From Ophiosphaerella korrae (Eukaryota; Ascomycota; Dothideomycetes; Pleosporales; Phaeosphaeriaceae), in assembly GCA_028456385.1 (NCBI GenBank), contig JALNQF010000187.1, positions 19,416 through 83,415 on the forward strand: DNA of 64,000 nt, given 5' to 3'. Under the pieces are notes generated by a model. That model was given only the letters and a program-made list of their open reading frames with translations, ran no database searches and was not told the origin of the DNA. Below are positions 21,968 through 35,661 of this stretch, piece after piece. Both the position numbers and the translations under genes were made by a program. How positions within the stretch are numbered: position 1 is the first letter of the stretch; every line of letters starts with the position of its first letter.

Positions 21968-22409
21968 TGTTAAGACCTTAGAACTAGTAAAAGTAACAAG
22001 GGTAAGTAGGCTTCTATAAGACGGGCAAGGTTAATAAATAAGTTAGTTACTTAACTTAATTAATAGTTAGCTCTTATTAGAGTATTACAAGGTATATAAG
22101 TATTAATAGGTAGATAAGAATCTAATTAAAGTATTAGTTATAATACTCTATTAAGATAAGAGGTAAAGAAGAGATTAAATATAATAGTCTATAAAGGTCT
22201 ATTAACGTTCCTATATACTTACTATCTAGCGTTTATTCTTAAGCGCTTACTCTAGAGCGTTTACTCTAGAGCGCTTATTCTAGAGTATTTACTCTAGAGC
22301 GTTCGCTCTAGAGTGTTTACTACTAAATAGTTACGTATTTTACTACGCTATATTACCTAGCCTAATTGCGTGTAATATAATAGCTTACCTACCGCTTAGT
22401 ATTATAATA
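21968..22409 (-). repeat. Y 3' LTR (442 bp) with internal 14-bp repeats
   Basis: Intact LTR copy. At about 22239-22322 it contains five or six tandem units of roughly 14 bp of the form GCGYTTACTCTAGA, each bearing the palindrome CTCTAGAG. The corresponding array in the other LTR is where Z inserted. Confidence 0.92.
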
Positions 22410-22596
22410 CTATCCCTCTTTCTTATACTAGGTCTATCTTTAGGCCTAGGCCTCTATTAGCTAGGTCTAGCTTATAAGTAGTTTACTCTACCTTTTAGTT
22501 AAAAACTATCTTGCTATAATATTACTTCTTTTATAGTCTTATAGACTTTATCTCTTATTAGAAATCTTTACTATAAACTATATTTCTAAAACACCT

Positions 22597-23035
22597 TATC
22601 TATATTATTCTTTCTTAGGTATTCTTTGTTTTGTTATACTAGATTCTACTCTAAAGTATACTAAGTATACTTGTATAGGGCGTCTCTATATTAGTATAAC
22701 TTAAGAGTCTCTTAATTAAACTTATAAAGAGTTCTATAAAAAGGTTAATAATAATAAAAAACTTTTTACTATTATTATTACTTATTTACTACGTAATAAG
22801 AAAATATTAAAATCTACTAAAGAGCGTGCTCGCTATAAGGCCTTATACCTAGCGTTAGAGTTAGAGTAGGAAGGTAATAAGGTCTTAGCGTAAGTTCTTG
22901 ACTATTCTACTACTACTATTAATATTACCTCTTCTCTTACTATCTAGTTTACTATTAGCTTATTAGATAAATTTATTACAACTAAGGGCGCTTTATAGGC
23001 TCTATATAGTTAGGTTTATTATAGAACTTACTTCT
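22597..23035 (+). other. Antisense frame in Y: Cys motif plus helical tail
   Basis: Antisense to Y's pol, between the 3' LTR and the chromodomain. Reads ILDSTLKYTKYTCIGRLYIS, then TYKEFYKKVNNNKKLFTIII, then LLRNKKILKSTKERARYKAL, then ALELE, with TAG/TAA only at plausible Gln/Arg/Trp sites. It strongly resembles a common fungal hypothetical protein with a CxxCxRxGRPCV core followed by a charged coil (recalled, not searched). RIP has turned several Cys to Tyr. Start and end are approximate. Confidence 0.62.
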
Positions 23036-23049
23036 ACTAATATATCTAT

Positions 23050-26000
23050 TATATCCTAGCTATAGCTTTATATATCCTATATATCCTAGTATATAGTACT
23101 TATTTCTTACTTTCTTAAGTATCTACTAATAATTCTATAGATTAGCTTTAGGTTCCTATATATTTTTACTTACTAGGTAGCCTTTCTATTTTACTAGCTA
23201 CTCCTAGAGAAACTATATACTTTAGAAGGTGTCGCGTCCTATCTCTTAATATCCTTATAGGTCTTTAACTTTAAACTTATTGTCCTCTTCTTTCTAATAT
23301 TAGAATTGTCGCTATACTAGTATTTTTAGCTTAGCTAGTTCTAGTAGGCTTATATAGAACTTAGAGTATACCTTAGTATTATTAGGTAGTTCTAGCGTTT
23401 TTATAACTAGCCTATTATCTTCTTTAACTAAAAATAGTCTAACCTTAACGTAGTCTAGTCCTTTACTAGGTTACTTTGTCTATAGATTCTTTGTATAAAG
23501 ATACGCTTTATCTCTTTCTTTTAGCTAAAGTACTATTTTTTGTTTTTAATTAATATATAAATTACTTTATTTTTAAGCTTTTTCTAGTTTTTATTTTATT
23601 TTATTGTAGAGTTCTTATATATCTTCTACTCTAACTAGTGCTACCTCTATCTTAGGTTTTAGTAGTATTCTCTTAAATAAATTAGAGTATATCCTATAGT
23701 TTGTAAAATATAGTATTTTACTTGTTACTTCTAAGTACTTATTATTATAAGCTAACTATACTATAGGTAGTAGTAATACTTAATTATTCTACTTCTAGTT
23801 ACTATAAATCCTTAGGTATATCTTTAACGTTCTATTAGTCTATTCTATCTATTTATCTATCTATAAATAATAAGCTATTAATAGCTTCCTTTTTATTTCT
23901 ATTACTATAAGTAGCGTTATCTAGTAATTAGACGTAAAGAGCTTATCTCTATTACTAATAATACTCTTTAGTATCTTATATCTTTATATTAGTACGTCTA
24001 GTAGCACGTATCCTAGCTAATCTACTATGTAGTTACTTTAGAATTTCTCTATCTTAGCGTATTTTATAAATTAGTCTACAATTACTATTATTATATTATA
24101 TCCTATTCCTATTACGAGGTCCTTTAACGTTAGTAGTCCTGTAATAAAGTCTATTATAACGTCTATCTATAGTTCTTCTAGTATCTTAATTACTTATATT
24201 TCTCTATATAGTATATATGTCTCGTACTTATTCTTTTAGTAATCTACGTATTCTTTAATAAACTACGTTACTTTTTCCTTTATCTTACTAAATCTATAGT
24301 TCCTCTAGATTAGTTCTATAGTTCGTGCAATCCCTAAGTACTTATATACTAAGTTGTTATAGTATTATTATATAATTACTTCCTATAATTCTTCTAGAAC
24401 TTTGTTTATAATCCTAACTAGGTTATTAATTTCTTATTCTTCTACTAGTTGTGTGTTTAGTACTAGGTATCTTTATCTATTATCTTAGAGTATAGCTTTT
24501 TCTACTACTTGTCTTTTTCTTATAATATTGTGTCTTTAGCTAAGTGCGTCTACTTAGCTGTTTTCCTTACCTAGTATATACTAAATCTTGAATTTATACT
24601 ATCTTAGCTATTCTAACTATTATATCTACCTATCCTTTAACTTCTTACTTGTTATAAAGTATGTTAGGTTCTTGTAATCTATCTTAATAATTACTTCTAT
24701 TGCGCTTTTAGTATACGCTCTCTAATATTTAAGTATCTTAACTATTACTAGTAACTCTTTATTATATACGTTGTATCTTTCCTCTTATTCTATAAACTTC
24801 CCTAAATAGTATATAATTAGATACTATTTTCTCTTATACTTTTATAGCGCTATTACTCTATAAGCTAGGTTTAATATATCTATTTTAATAACTAGGGTCT
24901 TGTTACTATAAAATTGCTTTAGAACTAGTAGTATAATATAGGCTTACTTAAGTTCTTTATAAGCTTGTTTCTACTCTACTCTCTATTCCTATATTATATC
25001 TTTTTTTATAAGCTTTATAAGTAGTAGTACTTTCTTTAAAAATCTTTCTATAAAGTGTTAGTTAAAGTTAATAAATCCTAGGAATAATTGTACGTCTTTA
25101 ACTATCTTAGGTTCCTTCTATTCTTCTACTACTTTAATCTTCTCTTAGCTTATCTTAACTTCGTTAATACCTATTGTATATCCTAGAAACTCTACTTCTA
25201 TCTTATACTATTTATACTTCTCTAGCTTTAGTTATAAGTTATATTAGTCTAAGTACTATAGTACTATTATTACTTACTCTACGTACTTACCTTCTTCTTT
25301 AGAATATATTAGTATATTATCTAGGTATACTATAATAAACTTATCTAAGTATTCTTATAATATATTATTAATTAGTCTTTAGAACGTTACTAGTATATTT
25401 ATTAGTCTAAAAAGTATTACTATATACTTATAATATCTATAGCGTATTTAGAATACTATCTTCTACTCTTTACTTACTTTAATTTATATTAGGTAGTATC
25501 TATCCTTTAGGTCTAGCTTTGTAAAAATCTTTACTCTACTTAGCTTATCTTAGAGTTTATCTATATTTAGTAGTAGGTATTAGTCCTTTACTATAATATT
25601 GTTTAGTTTTTAGTAGTCTACGTATATCCTTAGTAGTCTCTTCTTCTTTAGTATAAAGAGAATTAGAAATCTTACTAATAATAAAGATTCTTGTATATAT
25701 CTTTTCTTTAGGTCTTAGTTTAGTCTTTCTTAGAGTATTACTAATTTACTCTCTATTAATTAGTAAATAGGCCTAAAAGGTAGCTTCTTTCCTTTCTATA
25801 ACTTAATTATATAGTCCTAGGGTTAGTACTTAGGTAATACTAGTATATCTATCTCTTCTATAAACAAGTAGCTAAACTTCTTATATTATTCTAAGATCTT
25901 AGGAGTTACGCGTTACTCTTCTACTCTTACTTCTTAGCCTAGTACCTTACTAGTACTTGTAAAAGTACTTATTCTCTCTTAATAAGTTACTATTAAAGCT

Positions 26001-28330
26001 ACTATCTTATATAGTACCTTCTTATCTACTATTAAACGCTACTAATACGTAGGCTTAGATCTACGTGCGTCTTTGTAGTTGTTAAACGAGAGGTTCTAGT
26101 TTTTCTAATTAACTCTAGGATTAAACTCTTATAGCTATAAGAGTCCTAGTATAATATCTTTATTAGCTAAAACTAATATATCTAAGGTAATCCTTATACT
26201 ATATCTTTAAATAATAATCTCTGTAGTTACTTTATTGCTAACTATTAGGTTTCTTAGTATTAGTTATCTATTCGCGATATAGATTAGATATAGTATCTTC
26301 TTTACTTATAGTTTAAGTTCTACTTATTCTACTACTTTAGGTGTAATTAGGTTTATAAATAACTCTAAATCTACTAATACCTTTATTCTTTCTCTCTTTA
26401 TCTTTACTAGGAGTTTAATAAGTCTTTTAGTATTAATAGTATTATAGCTTCTAGATATATATCTAGTATTAGCTATTTACTTAAAAAAGACTTAATCTTA
26501 TAATCTTTATTTATCTTTTACTAGAATCTTTATAGTATTTTAATCTTCTTATAGTATTTACACTTTTCTAGTGTATAGGTTTACTAAAATAGGTTAATAT
26601 ATTAGTTATTTATAAGTATCTTGCTTATATTTGTATCTTTTTTAGTTATACCTAGAAAGTACTTAGCTTCCTACTTATCCTATAAGTGTTGTTCGTATTT
26701 ATTATTTATATACTCTTCTTAGTTCTATTTATATCTAGATTTCCTATAAGGGAAATATCTAGATCCTATCTTATTAGAATAGTAAGTAAAGTAGTTATTA
26801 TAGTAATATCTTGTCTATAATAGTAGTAGATAGTTTAGGTTACGTAGGTATAGCTAGTATTATAGTTCTTATATTAACACTAGATCTATAATAATTAGCG
26901 CCTAATTATTATTTACGTATAACAATTTATATTACTAGGTTTACTCTACTTTATATATCTAGTGTTCTTTATCTTACTATTCTTTTACTAAGTAGTAGCT
27001 ATCTACTAGTCTTTAGATTTCTTTTACAAATCTATCTTGTACTTTAGTATTTTTTTACTTTAGCTCTAGTATTCTAGGTACTATCTTATATTTAGAAGTC
27101 TTAGGCTCTTAGTTTTCTTTCTTATTTTTATCCTAGGCTATATATACCTACCTTCTTAGATATAGTATTGTCTTGCGCCTAAACTCTACCCTTCTCTAGT
27201 ATAGCTAGAGGTATTCTAAGGTATCTATCTTAGCGTACTTCTACTTTAGCTAGTGCCTCTTTACGTAGCTTTATACTCCTAGTAGTATATTTATAGCTTC
27301 TACTTTATTATCTATTATAAAGTTACTTAGCTTTATAGTAATCTTATAGTAGTTATATTTCTTACTTATATCTTACTACTAGAGGTTTGTAGTCTTATAA
27401 TCTCTCTTCTCTTAGCTTCTTCTAGGGATTACTTCCTATTCTTCTTCTCTATTATTATCTTACTACTTAAGTATATTAATTTATTATATAATCTTGTTCT
27501 TTACTTAGTAATTCTTTGCTAAGTACCTTGTTTTACTACACTTATAGTATTTTTAGCTTTTTACTCCCTTAAGGTTCTTGTAGTAATAGTATTCTTATTT
27601 TCTTAGGTTTACATTATTAATATATATCTTGTCTAGCTTAAAGTATCTATAGCTACCCTAAACTTAGTTATTCTTATATTAGTACTTGTACTTAGGTTTA
27701 TACTTCTTGTTATCTATACGTAGTACTTTACTATTCTTAGCTTCTACTATATATTTGTATATATAGTTGTTAACTTAAATTACTTCTTCTATTAGGTCCT
27801 CTAACGTCTTAATCGCAGCTCTACTACGCATTAGCTCGCTTTAAACATTACTCTTAAGTTTCTATTAAAATATCCTTATTAATAACTTGTTATTTTATTC
27901 TATTTGTATCGCGTAGCTTTAGAACTTATTAGCGTAGTCTACTACTACCTTGTATTGTTGTAGCTACTATATTACGTACTCTACTACTACTATCTTGTTT
28001 ACTAGTAGAAAGGCTTATTATACTTTATCTTTAAACTTAATCTATTCTTTAAATATCTTGTTATAGTTATTATTATTATTATTAAGGTATTTCTTAAGGT
28101 ATAGTATAACCTATTTCTTTACCTTGCCCCTTATATAGGATAATACAAGTATAGCTTAGTCTTTGTCCTAAACTTAGTCTACCTTAAAGAAAAGATTAAG
28201 TTATAGGATTTATAGCTTAAGCTTATTTCGTTCTCTATAGTAGAGGTCTAGCTTAGCAACCTTAGAAGTAGCTATATAGGTTGCTCCTACACGCTAGTTG
28301 TTTATATTTATTAATATATTACTTATCTTA
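23050..28330 (-). pseudogene. Y gag-pol polyprotein, degraded
   Basis: Minus strand. Gag occupies about 28.3-27.4 kb. Reverse transcriptase is at about 25.8-25.1 kb, with FIIVYLDN at its centre (YLDN 25316-25327; Asn for the second catalytic Asp). RNase H and integrase follow toward 23.4 kb. The C-terminal chromodomain reads LVKxKGYLVSKN then EPKANL (about 23140-23220), the xs being RIP stops at Trp-like sites. Stop codons are dense. Frames were followed only at the recognisable motifs. Confidence 0.78.
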
Positions 28331-28343
28331 AAGGTATTTAATA

Positions 28344-28624
28344 TATTAAGACCTTAGAACTAGTAAGAGTAATAAGGGCAAGTAGGCTTCTATAAGACAG
28401 GCGAGGTTAATAAATAAGTTAGTTACTTAACTTAATTAATAGTTAGCTCTTATTAGAGTATTACGAGGTATATAAGTATTAATAGGTAGATAAGAATCTA
28501 ATTAAAGTATTAGTTGTAATACTCTATTAAGATAAGAAGTAAAGAAGAGATTAAACACAATAGTTTATAAAGGTCTATCGACGTTCCTATATACTTACTA
28601 TCTAGCGTTTATTCCTAAGCGCTT
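28344..28624 (-). repeat. Y 5' LTR, left part (split by Z)
   Basis: Begins TATTAAGACC (TG mutated to TA) and matches 21968-22250. It is cut at the start of the 14-bp repeat array by Z, with duplicated CGCTT at 28620-28624. Its remainder is at 35662-35822. Confidence 0.92.
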
Positions 28625-29053
28625 TGTTACAGGTATAATAGAAGAAATCGAGATAGAACTAATTAGTCCTAACTTAGTTGCTGACGAAGCATAGGACGAG
28701 CGGGGTAATAATCTCGATTAGGAAACAACACACAACTAGGACACATAGACTAATCTGTAATCTGTAGACTCTTAGTAGCTATAGATTACAGATTAGGACA
28801 ATCTATAATCTATTTATCTTAGTAGTTATAGATTACAGATTACGACGAGTATATAGTTAGTAGGATGCGCATTATTAGGATAGCATCGGCAATTTAATCC
28901 TTTGACTACAGAACGCTAATACAAGATAGTTGCAAAACATCTTCTATTGTTTACAGTTATTATAGATTACCCCTAAGCTTTTACTATTACCTTGTAATCT
29001 ACTAACCTCCTTTGAGACAGGCACCTATAGTCGACAATAGGAGGCCCGTAATA
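28625..29053 (+). repeat. Z 5' LTR (429 bp)
   Basis: Starts TGTTACAGGTATAATAGAAG and ends GGCCCGTAATA. It is markedly less RIP-mutated than the 3' copy: for example it retains TTGCTGACGAAGCATAGG where the 3' LTR has TTACTAACAAAGTATAGG. Confidence 0.93.
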
Positions 29054-29059
29054 CCTTGC

Positions 29060-32000
29060 CGATTTAGTTATTACAAGAAGCAAAGCGTAAGTAGCGTGCG
29101 GTCTAGCTAATATAATAGTAGAAAGTTTAACTAAAACAAGTAAAGCCCCTAAGAGTAGTTATAAGTTTAATAGCACTACATAAGAAACAATTAAGGACTA
29201 AATTAACAACTTAATCTTAGATAAAGAAGACATAAAAATAGTAATTAACGCCTTAGAAACGTAGAACAAAGAACTATAGGATTACGTAAAATAAAACGAG
29301 GCACAGATTAAAGCTATTATTAAAGGACAGAATTAGATAGAGTTAATTATACAACGTCTAGCAATAAGTGCTATAAAGAAGCTACTAAAGATACCTGTCC
29401 TTAAGAAGTTCAATAGAATAAGAGAGAAACTAAGACCCTTTATAGCTTTAGCACAACTCTAGATAGATGTATAAGCACTACACTTCAACATAGAAGAAAA
29501 GAAGGTAATATATATTAGATTGCATCTTAAAGAAGACGCGATAAGATAGTATAAACCTTACTAGATAGATTATACAATACACTCTCTAATAACCTAGAAG
29601 GACAAAACTAGAGCTATTTTTAGAAGTTACAAGTACTTTACTAAACGAATGCGAGCAGCATTTAGGGACACGGACGTTACCTAACAAGCTAAAGAATAGC
29701 TAGAAAAGCTTATATAGACCTAGAGTATTCCTAAGTATATATTATAATTTAAATAACTATCCTAAAACACAGAATAGAATAAGTTAGTATTAATATTACA
29801 ATTTAAACAAGGATTAAACTCGAAAATCTAATATAAGATAATATATATAGAGAAACTAAGGACACTAGAAGCCCTAAAGTAGTAGGTAATATAAATTAAC
29901 GACGACCTTCGAGAATAGAAGAAGAATAAGTATAGCAACTAAACTAGGAACTAGGATACTAGAGATCCTATAATCCTTAATATAAACAAGGATAAGAAGA
30001 AGAGAAAGAACAAAGACTTTACGTACTTTAACTATAGTAAACTAGGCTACTATACAAAAGACTACTAATTTAAAAAGAAGAAGGATATAGTATACTATAA
30101 ATATAGGAAACTAGGATACTTTATAAATAGCTATAAAAATAAGGACTACAAGAAAGACAAGGAAGCTTAGTTAAAGACAATAGAGAAAAAGAAGGAAGTA
30201 CTACAAGCATAAGCTAAACTTTAGGAGAAGGTAGCTAGGAGCAAAGAAATACAACACGTAATACTCTATTAGACCTTTTATTACAAAGACAACTACTATA
30301 TATATCTTTCTAGTAAGTAGGGAGTAGGATATTTCCTATAATAGAGAAATAGAGTAGTAGTAATAAAAGAAAGAACAAAAGCTTAGCTAAAAGAGATAGC
30401 TTAAGTAATAGACCTACTAATAGAAGATTTAGAAGGGGAAGAGCCCCTAGTACTATTAATCTAGGCTAATAGACTAGCACTAGATAAAGAGACTACTACA
30501 GCTCCCTCTAAAGGACTGCGAGGAAGTAAGAGATAAGTTAGTATAAGAGATATAGAGTATACCTAGCTAACAATATATAGTTATAACAGCTGTACTATAA
30601 TAGATATAGAGGAACAAGATAAAGAATAGAAGTTTGTTTAGAAATACTTACTAGTTATAAGTATAGAGGAAGCGTACAAAGACTAGAAAGAACGTAATCT
30701 TAAAGAAATAAAGTTTATACTATTTTAAGAATAGATAAAGTAATATATAGTTGTAGTAAGAAGAATACCTACACAAAAAGAATAGTAATACCTCGTAAGA
30801 GAGACGCGATAGATTAACAAAGCTTACATACTAAGAGTACTAATAGTATACTATATCCTAATAATAGATACACCTAATAGAAGTAAATACTAGGAGGGGG
30901 ATAACAAAATAATAGACCTAAAACACCTAGTATACTTTAAAGCATTATAGATATTATACCTAGATAAGAATTGTATTATATATAGAAACTCTAAAGTAAA
31001 CAACAACGTATAGCTTATAAAGAGAAGAGGCTATAACTATACAAGAGTAATTATAGTAGAAGATATCTAAGGATAGAAAATAATCCTAGAAGATAGATAT
31101 ATAGTAGTAAGACCTAGCCTAAAATTATCTAAGAAATACGTCTAAGGAGGACTATAGTATAAATATATATACAATAAGTGTTTAAAACACAAAGAATATA
31201 AACTTAAAGTAGGCCTATAGCCCTAGAAAGATAGACAATTTAATAAATTACTAAAGTAAGAAAGGCTAGAAGGTATAGGAGGCCTATATATTACAAAAAT
31301 AGGTATATACTAAGGAAAGAAAGTACGATTAATAATTAATAGTAGAGCTACAAGAAACTTTATATTAAAGAAGTTTATAGAAACACAGGGAATAAAGTAT
31401 ATAATAAAGAAATACCCTTAACAACTAAGTACGATTAAAGGAAAACTATTCTAAGAACCTATATAGTTTGAGATAGTACCCTTAATACTAAAGTTAGAAG
31501 GACTAGAAATCTAGAATATAGTTATAGATATAACAACAATTAATAATAAACAAGATATAATATTAGGTATACTATAGTTATAGATAACTAACCTACATAT
31601 TAATTAGAGAACAAAAAAAATTAGTTATAATAAAATAGATATACTAAAAGCTAACATAAGTACCTATAAGGGAGAATTCCTAGAAGAATACAAGAAATAG
31701 GAAAAGCAGCTTATAGAACTAGAAGATTACCTTCTAGAACACTAACTATAGGACTTAGTAATAGAACTAAAAGAAGAAAAGAACGTAGGATAGAGTCTAG
31801 TCTACTAAAAAATAGAAGAAGAATCTAAGATTAAACGATTATTTATACAAAATGCAATAAAGAAAGGATAGATAAGAGAATCTAAATCCTTAGTAGTATA
31901 TAGATTAATATTTGTAGATAAAAAAGAGATAAGTAATAAAAGACCCTACGTAGATTTTAGAAAAACTAACGCAATTACAAACAAGAACTAATACCTACTA

Positions 32001-34546
32001 CTATAAATAGATAAAATGCAAGATAGGCTATAAAGAGTAAAGATCTTTACAAAACTAGACATATAAAACGCATACTACTAGATTAGAATTAAGAAAAGAG
32101 ATAAGTAGAAAATAGCGTTTAGAACACAATACAGACTATACAAATACTTAGTTATACTATTTAGTTTAACAAACGCACTAGTAGTATTCTAGGAGAGAAT
32201 TAACATAGTACTAAGAGAATACTTAGATATATTTATATTTGCGTACTTAGACAATATCCTTATATTCTTAGAAATAGAGGAAGAACACGTACAATATATA
32301 CACAAAGTACTAAAGAAACTAGTAGAAGCTAAAATATTCTTTAAGATAAGAAAATGCAAGTTCTATACAAAGGAAACAGATTTCCTTAGATTTATTATTA
32401 AACTAGGAAAAATCAAGATTAACCTAGAAAAGATTAACTTAATTAACAAATAGCTAACACTAAAGAACTTAAAAGAGGTATAACAATTTTATAGGCTAGC
32501 TAACTTTTATAGAAAGTTAATAGTAAGATACTCTAAAGATATAGAGCTAATTACAAGACTTATAAAAAAAGATACAGCATTTAAATAGATAAAGGAATGC
32601 GATAAGGTATTTAAAAGAATAAAAAAGAAGTTTATAGAAAACCTAGTTATTAGAATATATAACCTAGAACTACTAGTAATAGTAAAAACAGACGCATTAA
32701 ACTTAGTCTATAGAATAGCACTAATACAAGAAGACCTAGAGACTAAAAAGGAATACTTAGTTAAATACTTCTCTAAGAAGATAAAAATAGTAGAACTTAA
32801 TTACCTAATCTATAATAAAGAGATGCTAGCAATCTACAAAGTATTTAAATAATAGAGAGTATACTTATAAGGAGTAAAGTACTAGATAAAAGTTTATATA
32901 GACTATAAGAATCTTATAGGATTTATAATAAATAAAGAGCTGTTATAATGCTATATAAGATAGTAGGAGTTTCTATTAACATTTAATATAGAAATAATAT
33001 ATATAAAAGGGAAGGATAACTAATTTGTAGACGCTCTAAGTAGAAGACTAGATTTATAAGAAGAAGTAAGCGCTACTAGTATAGTTCTAGTTAAGAATAA
33101 GGAAGGATATTTAGTCCTAAACACACCTAAGATAGCTATAATACTTAAGAGGATAAGTAACGAGCTAAACGAATAGATTTAGAAAATAACACAAGAAGTA
33201 TCTAAAGAAATAGAGAAACTTAAAATCTAAGATAGATTTGTATAAGTATATAGAAGAATATATATTCTAGGAAAAATTTAAAGGGAATTTATACGACAAT
33301 TCTATAAATTACTAGTATATAGTTACTAAGGTATTAAGAAAATATTAGATAGACTACTACGAGACTACTATATTCTAAAAGCAAGACAACTAGTAATAGA
33401 AGTACTACGAGACTATATAGAATATTAAAGGAATAAATATAATAGATATATACTATATAGAATACTATAACTAGTAGAAGTACTAAGATAACTATAGAGA
33501 GTTATTACAATAGACTTTATTACGAAGTTACCTAAGTCTAAAGACCTAATATTAGGAGTTAAGTACAATAGAATCCTAATAATAGTTAATAAGCTTATAA
33601 AGTATACATACTTTAGGCTATATAAAGAGAAGAGTAGAATAGAAGTTGCTGTATATTAGGTTATAGGAACTATAATTAGTTAATATAGACTACTAGATAA
33701 GATTATTATAGATAGAGATATACGATTTATATTAAAACTATAGGGAACGATAATAGCGCAATTAGGAATACAGCACGTAATATCTATAGTATACTACCTA
33801 CAAATAGACAAATAATTAGAATAAATAAATTAGATAGTAGAATAGTACTTAAGATGCTACCTTAACTACAACTAGAACAATTAGGTATAGTTACTACCTA
33901 TAGCACAGTTAGTATATAACAGCGCAAAGAATATAGTAATAGGAGTATTACCTTTTTTTGTAAACTACGGATTTAAGCCTAATATATACTAAATACTAAG
34001 AGAATAAATATCTTAGTCTCTAAAAGGAGAAAACTTTACTAATAGACTTAGAGATATACACGACTAACTAAGATAGGATGTAGAGTTCCTATATAATTGA
34101 ATAGTAAAGTACTACAACAAGAAGTACAAGGAAAGACCTTAATTTAGAGAGAGAGAAAGAGTATAGTTAGTACGAAAGAATATTAAAAGCAAACAACCTA
34201 GTTTAAAATTAGACTACGTTAAGATAAGACTATACAAAATCAAGAAAGAAGTTACACTAGTTATATTTAAATTAAAGCTACTAAATAAGATAAGGATACA
34301 CCTAACATTCTATGTAGCCCTACTAGAACAAGTACTACAAAACATAGAACTACTAGTATATAAAGTAGATACGTATAGAGAATAGGAAGAATAGGAAGTT
34401 AAGAAAATCCTAGTATACTAGTTCTATAATAGAAAAAACTACTATATAGTAGAATAGATAGGTATAGACAAAAAAGGACAACTATAGGAGAAAATATAGG
34501 AACTAGAGGATAATCTTAATTACCTTAAGAAACTAGAAGAGTTCTA
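29060..34546 (+). pseudogene. Z gag-pol polyprotein, degraded
   Basis: Gag: DKEDIKIVINALET (about 29222), EKKVIYIRLHLKEDAIR (about 29502), degenerate zinc knuckle YYKYRKLGYF (about 30091-30120). Protease INSRATRNF at about 31336-31362. Reverse transcriptase: PYVDFRKTN (about 31945), YLDN at 32244-32255. RNase H runs to about 33.05 kb. Integrase is about 33.2-34.1 kb, with SLKGENFTNRLRDIH near its end. The chromodomain is at about 34.39-34.54 kb (EVKKIL, YYIVE, LEDNLNY). In-frame TAG/TAA are frequent from the first 100 codons, mostly at Gln/Trp positions. Confidence 0.87.
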
Positions 34547-35065
34547 AAGTTAAAACTCTCTAGAACGCCTAGTAGCGAACTAAGAGAACTAACATTACTA
34601 ACGATAGATAGAGAGATAATAGGGACGTCTAGCGTAGGACCTACTATAGCAACACTAAACGCCTTATCTAGATCTAGCTTAGCTTCTAGAGCTACTAACT
34701 ACTTAGCTAATTTCTTATTATTTAAGGCCTTTATCTTACAAAGACAAGAGAGATAAGCTTAATTCTCTACTAGCTTACTCTACGCAAGCTCCTAGATACG
34801 CTTACGCTTAGCTTTAGCCTCTATAATTTAAGATAGTAATTTCTCTTAAGTTTAGTTAATAGCTTTCCCTATTATTATTAAGCCTAGACGTAAGAATAAG
34901 TGTAATAAACGTACACTTAGAAAGAGAAACACTAGATATGTTACAAGAACTATATATATTCGTACAAATATATACTTTATAAGCTCTACTATTATTTATA
35001 GAAATAATACAAAGAAGGGATTTAGGATTTAATTTAGGAGAAGTACAACGAGAACAAGGAAACAT
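34528..35065 (-). other. Antisense frame in Z: Cys-rich head plus coil tail
   Basis: Counterpart of the G1 antisense frame. The head (34856-35065) is open for 69 codons: FPCSRCTSPKLNPKS, then RAYKVYICTN, then SSVSLSKC. The tail (to 34528) follows in another frame after the same shift as in G1 and contains the same IIEAKAK- and LCKIKAL-type segments with RIP stops. Confidence 0.58.
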
Positions 35066-35227
35066 TTTAACACTATTGCGTAGTACGCGATTAGTAAGAA
35101 GGTAGTAACAACGTGTAGATAAAATAGTTATAAGAGAGGATAAAGAACTCTATATTAATAAAGAAACTAGACTAATAACTCTAGCTCTAGGATAAGAGAA
35201 CTAGGACCTACCTAGAAGAGGAGATAG

Positions 35228-35656
35228 TGTTATAGGTGTAACAGAAGAAATCGAGATAGAATTAATTAGTCCTAACTTAGTTACTAACAAAGTATAGGAC
35301 AAGTAGGGTAATAATCTTAATTAGGAAATAATATACAACTAGGATATATAGACTAATCTATAATCTATAGACTCTTAGTAGCTATAGATTATAGATTAAG
35401 ACGATCTATAATCTATTTATCTTAGTAGTTATAGATTATAGATTACGACGAGTATATAGTTAGTAGGATGCGCATTATTAGGATAGTATTAGTAATTTAA
35501 TCCTTTAACTATAGAACGCTAATACAAGATAGTTGTAAAACATCTTCTATTGTTTATAGTTATTATAGATTACCTCTAAGCTTTTACTATTACCTCGTAA
35601 TCTACTAACCCCCTTTAAGATAGGCACCTATAGTTAACAACAAGAGGCCTGTAATA
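35228..35656 (+). repeat. Z 3' LTR (429 bp)
   Basis: Starts TGTTATAGGTGTAACAGAAG and ends GGCCTGTAATA. Same length as the 5' LTR, so all differences are substitutions, mostly extra C-to-T or G-to-A in this copy. Confidence 0.93.
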
Positions 35657-35661
35657 CGCTT

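Larger units (their letters stand above)
28625..35656 (+). mobile_element. Z: complete Gypsy chromovirus inside Y's LTR
   Basis: 7,032 bp with 429-bp LTRs (28625-29053, 35228-35656) and target duplication CGCTT at 28620-28624 and 35657-35661. Plus orientation, opposite to its host Y. Same family as G1. As a deepest-level insertion it is among the youngest in the nest; consistent with that, its left LTR and first gag region keep many CA/TG dinucleotides, although the 3' half is strongly RIP-mutated. Confidence 0.95.
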
